Source: Alloyangia pacifica (GTDB lineage Bacteria; Pseudomonadota; Alphaproteobacteria; Rhodobacterales; Rhodobacteraceae). From it: a stretch of DNA of 64,000 nt. The notes beneath the pieces were generated by a model. That model saw nothing but the letters and a program-made list of their open reading frames with translations, ran no database searches and had not been told where the DNA came from. The DNA lies in assembly GCF_003111685.1 (NCBI RefSeq), contig NZ_CP022189.1, forward strand, positions 2,372,001-2,436,000. The letters are read 5' to 3'. The position numbers and the translations under genes are program-made. Positions 18,092 through 29,477 of the stretch are shown piece by piece; position 1 is the stretch's first letter, and the number at the start of each line of letters is the position of its first letter.

Positions 18092-18733
18092 TCAGCGCAC
18101 GCACAGGATTTCGACACGGCGGTTCTTCGCCATGCCCTCGACGGTGCTGTTGGTCGCCACCGGGTAGTTCTCGCCGTAGCCACGCACGTCGATGATACGG
18201 GCGCCGCTGGCGTTGGCTACCGCGGCCACCGAGTTGGCGCGGTTCAGGCTCAGCCGGTCGTTGTAGGCGTTGCTGGCGCGAGAGTCGGTGTGGCCGACGA
18301 TGATGTACCCAAAGGCCGTGGAGTCGCGGAAGAATTCCTCGAGGCGGCCGCGGCTCTGCGGGTAGATCTTGTAGCTGTCAGTGGCGAAATACTGGTCTGC
18401 CTTCAGCGTGCCACAGATGTTGATCTCGTGGCAGACCGGGCGCCCGTCGCGGGTGACCCGCGAGACGGCATATCCCTCGGCACCATCGTCCATGACCCAG
18501 ATTTCGCAGCCGTCCGGCGACAGCGAGATGCCCGGGATGTAGCGCTCCCCGCGGATGGTGCGGGTGTTCTGCGTGGAAATGACCGGTGTGTTCAGACCGT
18601 CTGCGGCAGCGGCTGCCGGAGCCGCGACGCCGGTCAGGGCAAGCGCGGAAACCGCCGCCACTCCCAGAATGCCGCGGAGGGTCTTGGAAAAGCGTGTCGC
18701 CACAGCCTCTGTCCCTTTCGATGTTGATACCAT
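18092..18733 (-). CDS. OmpA-family outer membrane/peptidoglycan-binding protein
   Basis: 213 residues. A signal peptide-like region (about 1-44, ending APAAAAAD) is followed by a short domain with SPDGCEIWVMDDGAEGY and GRPVC, then the OmpA C-terminal domain (about 105-213) with GYIIVGHTDSRASNAYN, LSLNRANSVAAV and KNRRVEI, which binds peptidoglycan diaminopimelate. There is no beta-barrel domain. The downstream lipoprotein starts 14 bases after its stop and shares the N-terminal domain. Confidence 0.9.
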   Translation of the reverse strand: MVSTSKGTEAVATRFSKTLRGILGVAAVSALALTGVAAPAAAAADGLNTPVISTQNTRTIRGERYIPGISLSPDGCEIWVMDDGAEGYAVSRVTRDGRPVCHEINICGTLKADQYFATDSYKIYPQSRGRLEEFFRDSTAFGYIIVGHTDSRASNAYNDRLSLNRANSVAAVANASGARIIDVRGYGENYPVATNSTVEGMAKNRRVEILCVR

Positions 18734-18943
18734 TGGCCCTCAGGCGCGGAACGATCCGCACCGGGCCAAACCCCTTACGCCACGGGAGACTAGCAGCAAT
18801 TTCCACTCTGTGAAGAGAGAACTACCATATATTGTGTCCAAACAGCGATCACCTGCGGCGTTGGGGCCGCATTGTCGCGGCCTACGGATCAATCCCCGGC
18901 GTTTTACCCAAACCTGTGGCAAAAATACGGCGCGGCGCTTCGA

Positions 18944-20263
18944 TCAGACCAGCTCGCCCTTCAGCGAATTGGCCCCGGACTCGAGGATGCGGACCCGGCG
19001 CAGATCGCCCACCGAAAGCCCTTCGGCCATCACGTGTACCGCGTGCAGGTAGTCGGACTTGCCGCCCATCTGCCCCGGTTGCCGGCCGGGCTTTTCGAAG
19101 AGCACGCCGACCTCGCGGCCGACCATGGCGTCCTGCAGCGCGCGCTGCTGGCGCACGAGGAGGGCCTGAAGACGCTGCAGCCGGTCGTCCTTTTCCGACT
19201 CGGAGACCTGCGCGCGTTCGGCCGCCGGGGTGCCCGGACGCTCGGAGTACTTAAACGAGTAGGCCGAGCCGTATTGCACCGCCTCGACGAGATCGAGCGT
19301 CGCCTGGAAATCCTCCTCGGTCTCTTCCGGGAAGCCGACGATGAAATCGCCCGAAAGGTGCAGGTCGGGCCGCGCCGCGCGCAGCCGCTCGACCACTTTC
19401 AGGTAGCTCTCGGCGGTGTGTTGGCGGTTCATCCGCTTGAGGATTCGGTCGGAGCCCGCCTGTACCGGCAGGTGCAGGTAGGGCATCAGCTTCTCGACTT
19501 CGCCATGCGCCGCGATCAGCGCGTCGTCCATATCGTTGGGGTGCGAGGTAGTGAAGCGAATGCGCTCGAGGCCGTCGATCTTTGCCAGATCGCGGATGAT
19601 CCCGGCAAGCCCTTGCTCGTGGCCGTGGTACGCGTTGACGTTCTGGCCCAGCAGAGTGATCTCGCGCACGCCGCGCTCGACCAGATCGCGCGCCTCGGCA
19701 AGCACACGCTGGGCCGGTCGCGAGACCTCTGCACCCCGGGTATAAGGCACCACGCAGAAGGCGCAAAACTTGTCGCAGCCTTCCTGCACCGTCAGGAAGG
19801 CGGTCGGACCCCGCTTGGCCTTGGGACGCGATACCAGTTTCTCGAACTTGTCCTCCTCGGGAAAGTCCGTGTCGAGCGCCTTCACCCCCCGCCCCGCCTT
19901 TGCCTCGAGTTCGGGCAGTCGGTGGTAGCTCTGCGGGCCGACCACGAGGTCGACCAAGGGCTGGCGGCGCATGATCTCCCGGCCCTCAGCCTGGGCCACG
20001 CAGCCGGCGACGCCGATCTTCAGATCGGGCTTTTCTTCCTTGAGGTGACGGAACCTGCCCAGCTCGGAGTAGACCTTCTCGGCGGCCTTCTCGCGGATGT
20101 GGCAGGTGTTGAGCAGTATCATGTCAGCGTCGTCGGGGCTTTGGGTCTCGACGTAGCCCTGCCCGCCCAGCGCCTCGAGCATGCGTTCGCTGTCGTAGAC
20201 GTTCATCTGGCACCCGTAGGTCTTGATGAAGAGCTTCTTCGGCTCGGACTTCGAGTGGGACAT
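18944..20263 (-). CDS. miaB: tRNA-2-methylthio-N6-dimethylallyladenosine synthase
   Basis: 439 residues from the ATG at 20263; the longer open frame upstream has no homology. The enzyme is a radical-SAM methylthiotransferase that modifies A37 of tRNAs. The N-terminal UPF0004 domain starts [17 protein letters not shown], the radical-SAM cluster is [15 protein letters not shown] near 155, and a C-terminal TRAM domain begins near 370. Length and motifs are normal. Confidence 0.96.
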   Translation of the reverse strand: MSHSKSEPKKLFIKTYGCQMNVYDSERMLEALGGQGYVETQSPDDADMILLNTCHIREKAAEKVYSELGRFRHLKEEKPDLKIGVAGCVAQAEGREIMRRQPLVDLVVGPQSYHRLPELEAKAGRGVKALDTDFPEEDKFEKLVSRPKAKRGPTAFLTVQEGCDKFCAFCVVPYTRGAEVSRPAQRVLAEARDLVERGVREITLLGQNVNAYHGHEQGLAGIIRDLAKIDGLERIRFTTSHPNDMDDALIAAHGEVEKLMPYLHLPVQAGSDRILKRMNRQHTAESYLKVVERLRAARPDLHLSGDFIVGFPEETEEDFQATLDLVEAVQYGSAYSFKYSERPGTPAAERAQVSESEKDDRLQRLQALLVRQQRALQDAMVGREVGVLFEKPGRQPGQMGGKSDYLHAVHVMAEGLSVGDLRRVRILESGANSLKGELV

Positions 20264-20324
20264 GTGAGCACTCCGGTTCGGCGTTTCAGGGCGTGCGCAT
20301 AGCGCAATACCGCCCCGTCTTGCA

Positions 20325-21257
20325 ATGCAATCGCTTTTCCCCGACTGTCCGGTCAAAACGCCGGGCGAAGAGCGGATGCAGTATAGCGGATTGGACGAGT
20401 TCCTGAAACGGCAGGCGGCGGAGCTGCGCAAGGCAACCGCCGCGCGGCCGCTGGCGATGATCTTCTGCGAGGATCAGGCCGAGGTCGACACCACCGCGCG
20501 CCACCACATGCAGCTTGGCTTCGCCCCCGTTCTCATGTTCATGCCGCGCCATCTGGAACTCGCCGCCGACGTCGCCGAACGCACCCATCGCATCGACTTC
20601 GATCCCCACGCGCCCGGGGCGGTGCAACGCGCGGTCTCGCGCATGGGCGGGGCGGTCCCGGGGCGCTGGATGTACTATTGCTACAACGCCGAGTTCCTCT
20701 TTTTCCCCTTTTGCGAAACCCGCAGCATCGGCGAAATGCTGGCCTATCACGCCGAGGAGCGACGCGACGCGATGCTCACCTACGTGATCGACCTCTACGC
20801 CGGCGATCTTTGCGCGGCTCCGAGCGCGGTCTCACTGGACGACGCCTGGCTGGACCGCTCGGGTTATTACGCGCAGGCCCGCCCGGACCCGGCGAACCAC
20901 GATCACCCCAAGGAACGGCAGCTGGATTTCTTCGGCGGGCTGCGCTGGCGCTTCGACGAGCACGTTCCGAAGGAGCGGCGCAAGATCGACCGCATCTCCC
21001 TCTTCCGCGCAGACAAGAGCCTGAGGCTGCGCGACGATCACACCTTCAGCGACGAGGAATACAACACCTATGCCTGCCCCTGGCACAACAATCTCACGGG
21101 CGCCATCGCGTCGTTCCGGACTGCCAAGGCGCTGAAGCGCAACCCCGGCTCGAGCGCCGAGATCGCCAGCTTCCGCTGGCACAACTCCGCGCGCTTCGAA
21201 TGGCATTCGCAGCAGCTACTGGACCTCGGGCTGATGGAGCCGGGGCAATGGTTCTGA
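20325..21257 (+). CDS. Conserved hypothetical protein, possibly glycosyltransferase-like
   Basis: 310 residues; an ATG at 20376 would give 293. The protein is soluble, without a signal peptide. It has conserved-looking aromatic blocks ([20 protein letters not shown] and [13 protein letters not shown]) and an acidic stretch. The layout vaguely recalls GT2-like families of alphaproteobacteria, but I see no clear DxD donor-binding motif, so no function is assigned. It is divergent from miaB with a 61-base gap and converges with the reductase gene. Confidence 0.75.
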   Translation: MQSLFPDCPVKTPGEERMQYSGLDEFLKRQAAELRKATAARPLAMIFCEDQAEVDTTARHHMQLGFAPVLMFMPRHLELAADVAERTHRIDFDPHAPGAVQRAVSRMGGAVPGRWMYYCYNAEFLFFPFCETRSIGEMLAYHAEERRDAMLTYVIDLYAGDLCAAPSAVSLDDAWLDRSGYYAQARPDPANHDHPKERQLDFFGGLRWRFDEHVPKERRKIDRISLFRADKSLRLRDDHTFSDEEYNTYACPWHNNLTGAIASFRTAKALKRNPGSSAEIASFRWHNSARFEWHSQQLLDLGLMEPGQWF

Positions 21258-21276
21258 GTGCCCCGACCGCTGCAGG

Positions 21277-21963
21277 TCAGTCGAATTCCTCAGTGACGAT
21301 GCGACCGTCGGCGACGCCGATCCCGCGCAGCGCCGCGGACATGTCATCGAGCATCGCATCCGGTCCGCAGACATAGCAGACGTCACGCCCCGGGGTGACC
21401 ACCTGGGCCAGAAGCTCACCATCGATCTGCTCACGATGCAGCGGGCTGGCTGTCTCGTCGGTGACCACAAAGACTGTCTTCAGCCCCGGCATCCCCTCGA
21501 AGCTCTCGCGCAGGATGATGTCAGCCTCGGTCTTGTTCGAAAAGACCAGCGTGTTGCCCTCGAGCGTGCCCGCCTCCTCCAACTTCTTGCGCAGCACGGC
21601 GATGAACGGCGTGACGCCTGCACCGCCGGCGATGAAGACGCCGTCGCCCTTGTCTTCGATCGCGCCCCAAGGCTCCTCGACGAGGACCGTGTCGCCGGGC
21701 TGCAGCTGGCCGATGCGCTCGGTTACCCCGTCGTGGCCCTCGGCGTCCTCGGGGTAGGACTTGATAACGAACTCCAGCCGATCCTGGCCCGGCAGCGAGG
21801 TGAAGGTGAAGGGACGCCGCTCCTCGCGCCATCCATCGCGGTCGAGCGCCAGGTCGATCGCCTGGCCGGGCACAAAGTCGAGCCCCTCGGGCCGGTCGAA
21901 GACCAAGTGGTGAACGTTATGGGTAATCGGTTCGATGGATCGCAGGGTCAGCTTGCGGCTCAT
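21277..21963 (-). CDS. Ferredoxin/flavodoxin reductase-type FAD oxidoreductase
   Basis: 228 residues. An FAD-binding barrel (about 1-100, with RRPFTFTSLPGQDRLEF) is followed by a nucleotide-binding domain (FIAGGAGVTPFIAVLRKK near 110 and CYVCGPDAMLDDM near 195). It lacks the iron-sulfur or flavodoxin domains, so it is a simple flavin reductase module that would transfer electrons from NAD(P)H to an unknown partner. It is monocistronic on the minus strand. Confidence 0.88.
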   Translation of the reverse strand: MSRKLTLRSIEPITHNVHHLVFDRPEGLDFVPGQAIDLALDRDGWREERRPFTFTSLPGQDRLEFVIKSYPEDAEGHDGVTERIGQLQPGDTVLVEEPWGAIEDKGDGVFIAGGAGVTPFIAVLRKKLEEAGTLEGNTLVFSNKTEADIILRESFEGMPGLKTVFVVTDETASPLHREQIDGELLAQVVTPGRDVCYVCGPDAMLDDMSAALRGIGVADGRIVTEEFD

Positions 21964-22157
21964 GGGGACCTCCTATTCCGGTTTCCCATAAAAAACGCCA
22001 CCGCCGCGCGCAGGGTTCCGGAGTATGACTCGGGTCCGCCGCAGGGGCGGCCATGTCAAAACGCACCGCGTTAAAATATGCCGGGCCCAAATACACCGGG
22101 GGAGAGCGCCGCAGAAACAGGGGCGGCGCACCCTTCACACGTCACCGGGAACGCGGA

Positions 22158-22574
22158 TTACTTCCTGCGCAGGCGGATCACCACGTCGACCGAGGCGATC
22201 TCGGCCCCGTCCGGCGCGCTCGGCAGCTTTGAAATCACCAGCTCCTCCGAGGGGGCGTCGGTCAGATGCCCTTCGTCCTCCCAGAAGAAATGCGGGTGGT
22301 CGCGGGTGTTGGTGTCGAAATAGCTGCGACTGCCGTCAACCGTGACCTCTTGGATCAACCCGGCATCGCAGAAGGCGCGCAGCGTATTGTAGACCGTGGC
22401 CAGAGACACGCCCTCACCCTCGGCCTGGGCCGCAGCATAGAGGCTCTCGGCGGTGACGTGCCGGTGCTTGCCGTCGCCCACCAGCAGCGCCGCCAGCGCA
22501 ACGCGCTGCCGCGTGGGCCGGAGCCCCGCCTGGCTCAACCAGTCGCTGCCTCTTTGAATGGGGTCGCTCGTCAT
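22158..22574 (-). CDS. irr: Fur-family iron response regulator Irr
   Basis: 138 residues. The N-terminal winged helix (GLRPTRQRVALAALLVGDG then HVTAESLYAAA) and the dimerisation domain with DHPHFFWEDEGHLTDAP match Irr, the haem-responsive Fur homologue of alphaproteobacteria, which represses or activates iron genes at low iron. The N-terminal haem regulatory motif (CP) found in Bradyrhizobium Irr is absent, as in other Rhodobacterales. The gene is divergent from fabA, a conserved neighbourhood. Confidence 0.9.
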   Translation of the reverse strand: MTSDPIQRGSDWLSQAGLRPTRQRVALAALLVGDGKHRHVTAESLYAAAQAEGEGVSLATVYNTLRAFCDAGLIQEVTVDGSRSYFDTNTRDHPHFFWEDEGHLTDAPSEELVISKLPSAPDGAEIASVDVVIRLRRK

Positions 22575-22762
22575 AGCTCAGTCCAGTGCCCTAGCTCCAT
22601 GAGACGTATATAATGGTTCGCAGGTGCCCTTTTCAAATGGAAATCCGAAGCTGGCATGGTCCGCGCCGCAAGGGGACGGCGCAATGCGCAGGCTTGCATG
22701 GCGCGGTTTCGCGATGATAGAGGGGGCGCAACCTGACACAAAGAACAAAGGGGCGCGCCTGC

Positions 22763-23272
22763 ATGGCCGATTATCCCACCAGCTTCGGCAAGGAAGATCT
22801 TCTGAAATGCGCGCGCGGCGAGCTCTTCGGACCGGGCAATGCGCAGCTTCCGGCGCCGCCCATGCTGATGATGGATCGCATCACCGATATTTCGGGTGAT
22901 GGTGGCCTGCACGGCAAGGGGCACGTGGTCGCGGAATTCGACATTACCCCGGACCTGTGGTTCTTCGACTGCCACTTCCCGGGCAACCCGATCATGCCCG
23001 GCTGCCTCGGCCTTGACGGCCTGTGGCAGCTGACCGGCTTCAACCTTGGCTGGCGCGGCTGGCTGGGCCGCGGCTACGCGCTTGGCGTGGGCGAGGTGAA
23101 GCTGACCGGCATGGTGCGCCCGGACCGCAAGATGCTGACCTACAAGGTTGATTTCACCAAGGCCGTGCAGACACGCCGGCTCACCATGGGTGTCGCGGAC
23201 GGCATCGTCGAGGCGGATGGCGAGGTCATCTACCAAGTCAAAGATATGAAAGTCGCTCTTTCCGAGAGCTGA
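22763..23272 (+). CDS. fabA: 3-hydroxydecanoyl-[ACP] dehydratase/isomerase
   Basis: 169 residues, full family length. FabA dehydrates 3-hydroxydecanoyl-ACP and isomerises the trans-2 bond to cis-3, the entry to anaerobic unsaturated fatty acid synthesis. The active-site His lies in [15 protein letters not shown] and the Asp in [10 protein letters not shown]. It is the first gene of fabA-fabB-fabI, with 14- and 16-base gaps. Confidence 0.98.
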   Translation: MADYPTSFGKEDLLKCARGELFGPGNAQLPAPPMLMMDRITDISGDGGLHGKGHVVAEFDITPDLWFFDCHFPGNPIMPGCLGLDGLWQLTGFNLGWRGWLGRGYALGVGEVKLTGMVRPDRKMLTYKVDFTKAVQTRRLTMGVADGIVEADGEVIYQVKDMKVALSES

Positions 23273-23286
23273 GAGGGAGGTCTCCC

Positions 23287-24516
23287 ATGCGTCGAGTCGT
23301 CGTCACGGGACTGGGCATCGTTTCGTCCATCGGCATCAATGCCGAAGAAGTACTCGCCTCGCTGAAGGCGGGCCGCTCGGGCATCACCGCCAACGAGCAG
23401 ATGAAAGAACACGGCTTCCGCAGCCAGATCGCCGGGGCCATCGATCTCGACGTGTCCGAGCACGTGGACAAGCGGACCCTGCGCTTCATGGGCCCGGGCG
23501 CGGCTTATGCCCATATCGCCATGCAACAGGCGATTGCGGACTCGGGGCTCGAGGACGGCGACGTCGTCAACCCGCGCACCGGCCTCGTCGCCGGCTCGGG
23601 TGGCCCCTCGACCTCGGCCCTGCTGACAGCGCATCAGACCGTGCTGAGCACCGGCGCCACCAAGCGCGTCGGGCCGTTCGCCGTGCCCAAGGCCATGTGC
23701 TCGACGATCTCGGCGAACCTCTCGACCGCGTTCAAGATCAAGGGCATCAACTACTCGATCACCTCGGCCTGCTCGACCTCGCTGCATTGCATCGGCAATG
23801 CTGCCGAGCAGATCATGATGGGCAAGCAGGACGTGATGTTCGCCGGCGGCGGCGAAGAACTCGACTGGACGCTGTCGTGTCTTTTCGACGCCATGGGCGC
23901 GATGAGCTCGAAGTACAACGACACCCCCGAAAAGGCCTCGCGCGCCTTTGACGCGGGCCGCGACGGCTTTGTTATCTCGGCTGGCGGCGGCATCGTCGTG
24001 CTGGAAGAACTCGAGCACGCCAAGGCGCGCGGCGCCAAGATCTACGCCGAAGTCACCGGCTATGCCGCCACCTCTGACGGGCATGACATGGTCGCCCCCT
24101 CGGGCGAGGGCGGCGAGCGCGCCATGCGCCTCGCGCTGCAGACCCTGCCCGAGCACCGCAAGGTCGGCTACATCAACGCGCATGGCACCTCGACCCCGGT
24201 CGGCGATGTCGGCGAGATCGAGGCCGTGCGCCGCGTCTTCGGCGAAGGCAGCACGCCGCCGGTCTCCTCGACCAAGTCGATGACCGGCCACAGCCAGGGC
24301 GCCACCGGCGCGCAGGAGGCGATCTACTGCCTGCTGATGCTGCAGAACGACTTCATCGCACCGTCGATCAACGTCGAGACGCTGGACCCGGCGCTGAAAC
24401 CCGAAGAGATTGCCACCAGCCTCGTCGAGAACGCGGGTCTCGACACGGTGATGACAAACTCCTTCGGCTTCGGCGGCACCAACGGGTCGATGCTGCTCAG
24501 CAAATATCAAGAATAA
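23287..24516 (+). CDS. fabB: Beta-ketoacyl-[ACP] synthase I
   Basis: 409 residues. The active-site cysteine is in [13 protein letters not shown] and the two histidines in [11 protein letters not shown] and [15 protein letters not shown]. FabB elongates the cis-3-decenoyl product of FabA. It lies in an operon between fabA and fabI. Length and start ([16 protein letters not shown]) are typical. Confidence 0.98.
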   Translation: MRRVVVTGLGIVSSIGINAEEVLASLKAGRSGITANEQMKEHGFRSQIAGAIDLDVSEHVDKRTLRFMGPGAAYAHIAMQQAIADSGLEDGDVVNPRTGLVAGSGGPSTSALLTAHQTVLSTGATKRVGPFAVPKAMCSTISANLSTAFKIKGINYSITSACSTSLHCIGNAAEQIMMGKQDVMFAGGGEELDWTLSCLFDAMGAMSSKYNDTPEKASRAFDAGRDGFVISAGGGIVVLEELEHAKARGAKIYAEVTGYAATSDGHDMVAPSGEGGERAMRLALQTLPEHRKVGYINAHGTSTPVGDVGEIEAVRRVFGEGSTPPVSSTKSMTGHSQGATGAQEAIYCLLMLQNDFIAPSINVETLDPALKPEEIATSLVENAGLDTVMTNSFGFGGTNGSMLLSKYQE

Positions 24517-24532
24517 CAAGCGAGAGACGGAC

Positions 24533-25324
24533 ATGGGCGAGCTTCTCAAGGGCAAGCGCGGGCTGATCATGGGAGTGGCAAATGACCGCTCCATCGCATG
24601 GGGCATCGCCAAGGCGCTGCACGAGGCGGGGGCGGAGCTCGCCTTCACCTACCAGGGGGATGCTTTCGGCAAGCGGCTCGAGCCGCTGGCCCAGAGCGTC
24701 GGCTCGGACTTCATGGTCGACGTGGACGTCACCGACGACGCCTCGCTCGACGCGGCGTTCGAGCAGCTTGGTGCCCGTTGGCCGACCATCGACTTCGTGG
24801 TGCATGCCATCGCCTTTTCTGACAAGTCCGAACTGACCGGCCGGTTCCTCAACACCAGCCGCTCGAACTTCAAGAACTCGATGGACATCTCCTGCTACTC
24901 GTTCATCGAAGTGGCGCGTCGCGCGCACCCGCTGATGGTCGAGAACGGCGGCTCCCTGATCACTCTCACCTACGACGGATCGGTCAAGGTCGTGCCGAAC
25001 TACAACGTGATGGGCGTGGCCAAGGCGGCGCTGGAATCAGCGACCCGCTATCTGGCGAACGACCTCGGCCCGGACGGCATCCGGGTCAACGCGATTTCAC
25101 CCGGCCCGATGAAGACCCTTGCCGGGGCGGCCATCGGCGGCGCGCGCAAGACCTACAAGTTCACCGAGCAGAACGCCCCACTGCGCTCGAATGCGACGCT
25201 CGAGGCCGTGGGCGGCACCGCCGCCTACCTGGTCTCCGATGCGGGCGCCTATACCACCGGCGAAATCATCCACGTCGATGGCGGCTTCCACGTGCTCGGC
25301 ATGCCGCAAGCCGAGAACATCTGA
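24533..25324 (+). CDS. fabI: Enoyl-[ACP] reductase (NADH)
   Basis: 263 residues of the short-chain dehydrogenase fold. KRGLIMGVANDRSIAWGIA is the FabI nucleotide-binding start and YNVMGVAKAALE the Tyr-x6-Lys catalytic pair. It completes each elongation cycle and is the target class of triclosan. It is the last gene of the fabABI operon, followed by a terminator. Confidence 0.98.
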   Translation: MGELLKGKRGLIMGVANDRSIAWGIAKALHEAGAELAFTYQGDAFGKRLEPLAQSVGSDFMVDVDVTDDASLDAAFEQLGARWPTIDFVVHAIAFSDKSELTGRFLNTSRSNFKNSMDISCYSFIEVARRAHPLMVENGGSLITLTYDGSVKVVPNYNVMGVAKAALESATRYLANDLGPDGIRVNAISPGPMKTLAGAAIGGARKTYKFTEQNAPLRSNATLEAVGGTAAYLVSDAGAYTTGEIIHVDGGFHVLGMPQAENI

Positions 25325-25350
25325 GTTCCCTCCCCGCGGGAGACGAAAGA

Positions 25351-25375
25351 GCCCGGCCTTTTGGCCGGGCTTTTT
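25351..25375 (+). terminator. fabABI operon terminator
   Basis: GCCCGGCC (25351-25358) and GGCCGGGC (25363-25370) with a TTTT loop, followed by five T residues (25371-25375). This is a textbook intrinsic terminator. Confidence 0.92.
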
Positions 25376-25404
25376 GCTTAAGCGCGGGCGCCCGGAAAGC
25401 AGCC

Positions 25405-27470
<2,066 letters not shown>

Positions 27471-27869
27471 ATGAAACGTCTTGTTGCAGCCCTTCTGATT
27501 TCCGGCATCACCGCCGGCGCAGCTCTCGCCGACGCGACAGCGGAACAGGCCAGCGCGATCAATCGATACGCACCGGGAGTCGATGTCTCGATGTTGAACG
27601 ATGATCAGGTGGAGGCGGCCTTTGCCGCCGCCAACGGCACGGACTCCGACGCCGAAAAGCGCACCCAGATCGAGTTCATCGCCAGCGGCGAAGGGTCAGA
27701 GCCGATGACCTTCTCTGAGGAGCAGATTGCGCTGATCGAGGAATATGTATCGCCCGAAGAGGTCGCCAAGATGACCGGGCAGCAAATGGGCAACGCCCTG
27801 TCGATCATCAGCACCAGCGAAAACCACAACCAGAAGGCCGCCCGGATCAAGGCCCTGATCGGCAACTGA
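27471..27869 (+). CDS. Small secreted/periplasmic hypothetical protein
   Basis: 132 residues from the ATG at 27471, preceded by a strong GAAAGGAAGG ribosome site. A cleavable signal peptide (MKRLVAALLISGITAGAALA, then DATAEQ) is followed by an acidic helical domain containing NRYAPGVDVSMLNDDQVEAAFAAANG, a pattern seen in small roseobacter exported proteins of unknown role. It was the chromosomal neighbour of tRNA-Leu before the element inserted. Confidence 0.8.
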   Translation: MKRLVAALLISGITAGAALADATAEQASAINRYAPGVDVSMLNDDQVEAAFAAANGTDSDAEKRTQIEFIASGEGSEPMTFSEEQIALIEEYVSPEEVAKMTGQQMGNALSIISTSENHNQKAARIKALIGN

Positions 27870-27890
27870 CCCAGCCAGACCTCTGGACAC

Positions 27891-27916
27891 GCGCGCCGCT
27901 GCAGCACGCGGCGCGC
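27891..27916 (+). terminator. Hairpin after the small secreted protein gene
   Basis: GCGCGCCGC (27891-27899) and GCGGCGCGC (27908-27916) form a perfect 9-bp stem with an 8-base loop about 20 bases after the stop. The following GGAGTCGTTTG is only weakly T-rich, so terminator function is likely but not certain. Confidence 0.55.
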
Positions 27917-27991
27917 GGAGTCGTTTGAAGATGCGTGTAGAGGCCGTCGCGTCGAGACGTCGTGGCGGAGCGGTGTTTCGCCATCCAGAGT

Positions 27992-28049
27992 TGGTACCCG
28001 CGGCCGGACTCGAACCGGCACGCCATGCGGCTAGGGATTTTAAGTCCCC
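27992..28049 (-). repeat. Left attachment site: 58-bp copy of the tRNA-Leu(UAA) 3' part
   Basis: This stretch is identical base for base to 47489-47546, which is the 3' portion of the intact tRNA-Leu gene from the anticodon stem to CCA. Identity stops abruptly on both sides. It is a truncated tRNA remnant and the left boundary (att site) of the integrated element. Confidence 0.97.
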
Positions 28050-28133
28050 AAAGCTGCCCGAATGTCACCGCGCCAGATTGAGGAATCCCCAGCCTATACC
28101 CTGCAAATAAAGGATAAATGCCAGTTAAGCGCT

Positions 28134-28163
28134 AGTTGACTGTCAGTCGGATGTCAGTCAACT
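28134..28163. promoter_or_regulatory. Inverted repeat upstream of the integrase gene
   Basis: AGTTGACTG (28134-28142) and CAGTCAACT (28155-28163) are a perfect 9-bp inverted repeat with a 12-base spacer. The spacer itself repeats GTCAG. The site lies about 45 bases before the integrase start and could be the operator or promoter region for int, or an excisionase site. Confidence 0.5.
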
Positions 28164-28173
28164 ATCAGCTTGA

Positions 28174-28198
28174 ATGTCACCGCAGTGTCACCGCAGGA
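28174..28198. repeat. Left copy of terminal 25-bp repeat with tandem GTCACCGCA units
   Basis: A 25-bp stretch is identical to 47397-47421 at the right end of the element. It holds two GTCACCGCA units 11 bp apart (28176 and 28187). A further unit, GTCACCGC, lies at 28064-28071. Same-orientation repeats near both ends, phased at one helical turn, resemble arm-type integrase or excisionase binding sites. Confidence 0.7.
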
Positions 28199-28205
28199 AT
28201 CGACC

Positions 28206-29477
28206 ATGAAGACCGAAACCATTACAGCCCGCATCGGCGCCAAGACCTTCCGGGAAACCGAGCTGCCCGAGGGCTGCCGCGAGCTGGTCATCAAGGACTC
28301 GGACCTTACAGGCTATGTCCTGCGCCTGACGCGAGGCGCCGCCTCATACGTCTATCGCGGGCGTGTGGCCGGGTCCGGCCAGCGCCGCGCCGTCGTGCTC
28401 GGCGATGCCAAGCTGTTGCCCGCCTCTGAGGCCCGCAAGGCGGCAGAGCGGACCCGGGCACGGTTCCGGGCCGGTCATGATCCTGTCCTAGAGGCAGAGG
28501 CCGAGGCAGACCGCGCCGAGGCAGAGGCCGAGCTTGCCCGCATCGAGGCCGAGAGGAAGGCGGCAGAGGATGCCGCCGAGGCAGCCCGCAGGACGCCGCT
28601 CGGCGGCTTCCTCGACCTCTACCTTACCAAGTTCGAGGCAGGCCACCTGACCGACCAGAGGCGCACCCCGACGCCCGAGAGCGTGCGCTCTGAGAAGGTC
28701 ACCGCCGACCGGCTCAAGCGGATGCTCGGCGCGGATCTCGGCGTTGGTGACATCGACCTTGCCGCCTGCCGGAAGCTGCGGGCCGGACTCGGCGAGTTCG
28801 CAGGCACGACCCAGAAGAAAACCTATGGCCTGCTCGGGCGGGTGCTCGACGCCGCGCTTGATGAGGGTCTGATTGACGGCAACCCGGCGCGGCTGCTCAA
28901 GACCCCCAAGACCAGCATGAAGCGCGAGCGGTACTTGAGCCGCGAAGAGCTGCGGGCGGTCTGGGATGCCTCGCACAAGCTCGCCGAGTATGGACGCGGA
29001 ATCCGCATCCTGACCGCCTGCCCTGTCCGCGCCTCGCTGCTCAAGGTGATGAGCGGTTACACCGTCAAGGACGGCGCCTTTCACGTCCCTAGCGATGCCG
29101 AAGGCAACAAGAGCCGCGTTGCGTGGGTCATGCCGCTGACCGCCCTCGCGCTCGAACAGCTTGGCGATCCTGTGCAGCCGCCCCGGACCATGAATGACAG
29201 CACGTGCCAAGCCAAGCTGATGAAGCTGAGCGGCGTGACCGATTGGACGCCGCACGACCTGAGAAGAAGTTACGCAACCTTGCTCGGCGATGCCGCCCCG
29301 GACCTGAGCCGCGCCGACATCGACTCATACCTTTTGCACAAGCCGCACGGGCTCGAAGCGGTCTATTCACTGTCGCAGCGCACCGCCGCTCTGCGCACCG
29401 TGGCGGCTCGCTGGGATACCGTCCTGCGGGACATCCTGCGCGGCGCTGATGGCAATGTGGTGCCGCTGCATGGGTAA
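28206..29477 (+). CDS. int: Tyrosine recombinase/integrase
   Basis: 423 residues from the ATG at 28206, with AGGA upstream; an earlier TTG at 28170 would lie inside the terminal repeat. The N-terminal arm-binding domain (about 1-85) is followed by a long charged, alanine-rich linker of Glu-Ala repeats (about 90-145), a core-binding domain (about 150-230), and a catalytic domain. Visible catalytic residues are an early Arg in CPVRASLL, the H-x-x-R box HDLRRSYATLL and the nucleophile Tyr in AVYSLSQR. It should insert and excise the element at the tRNA-Leu site beside it. Confidence 0.93.
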   Translation: MKTETITARIGAKTFRETELPEGCRELVIKDSDLTGYVLRLTRGAASYVYRGRVAGSGQRRAVVLGDAKLLPASEARKAAERTRARFRAGHDPVLEAEAEADRAEAEAELARIEAERKAAEDAAEAARRTPLGGFLDLYLTKFEAGHLTDQRRTPTPESVRSEKVTADRLKRMLGADLGVGDIDLAACRKLRAGLGEFAGTTQKKTYGLLGRVLDAALDEGLIDGNPARLLKTPKTSMKRERYLSREELRAVWDASHKLAEYGRGIRILTACPVRASLLKVMSGYTVKDGAFHVPSDAEGNKSRVAWVMPLTALALEQLGDPVQPPRTMNDSTCQAKLMKLSGVTDWTPHDLRRSYATLLGDAAPDLSRADIDSYLLHKPHGLEAVYSLSQRTAALRTVAARWDTVLRDILRGADGNVVPLHG

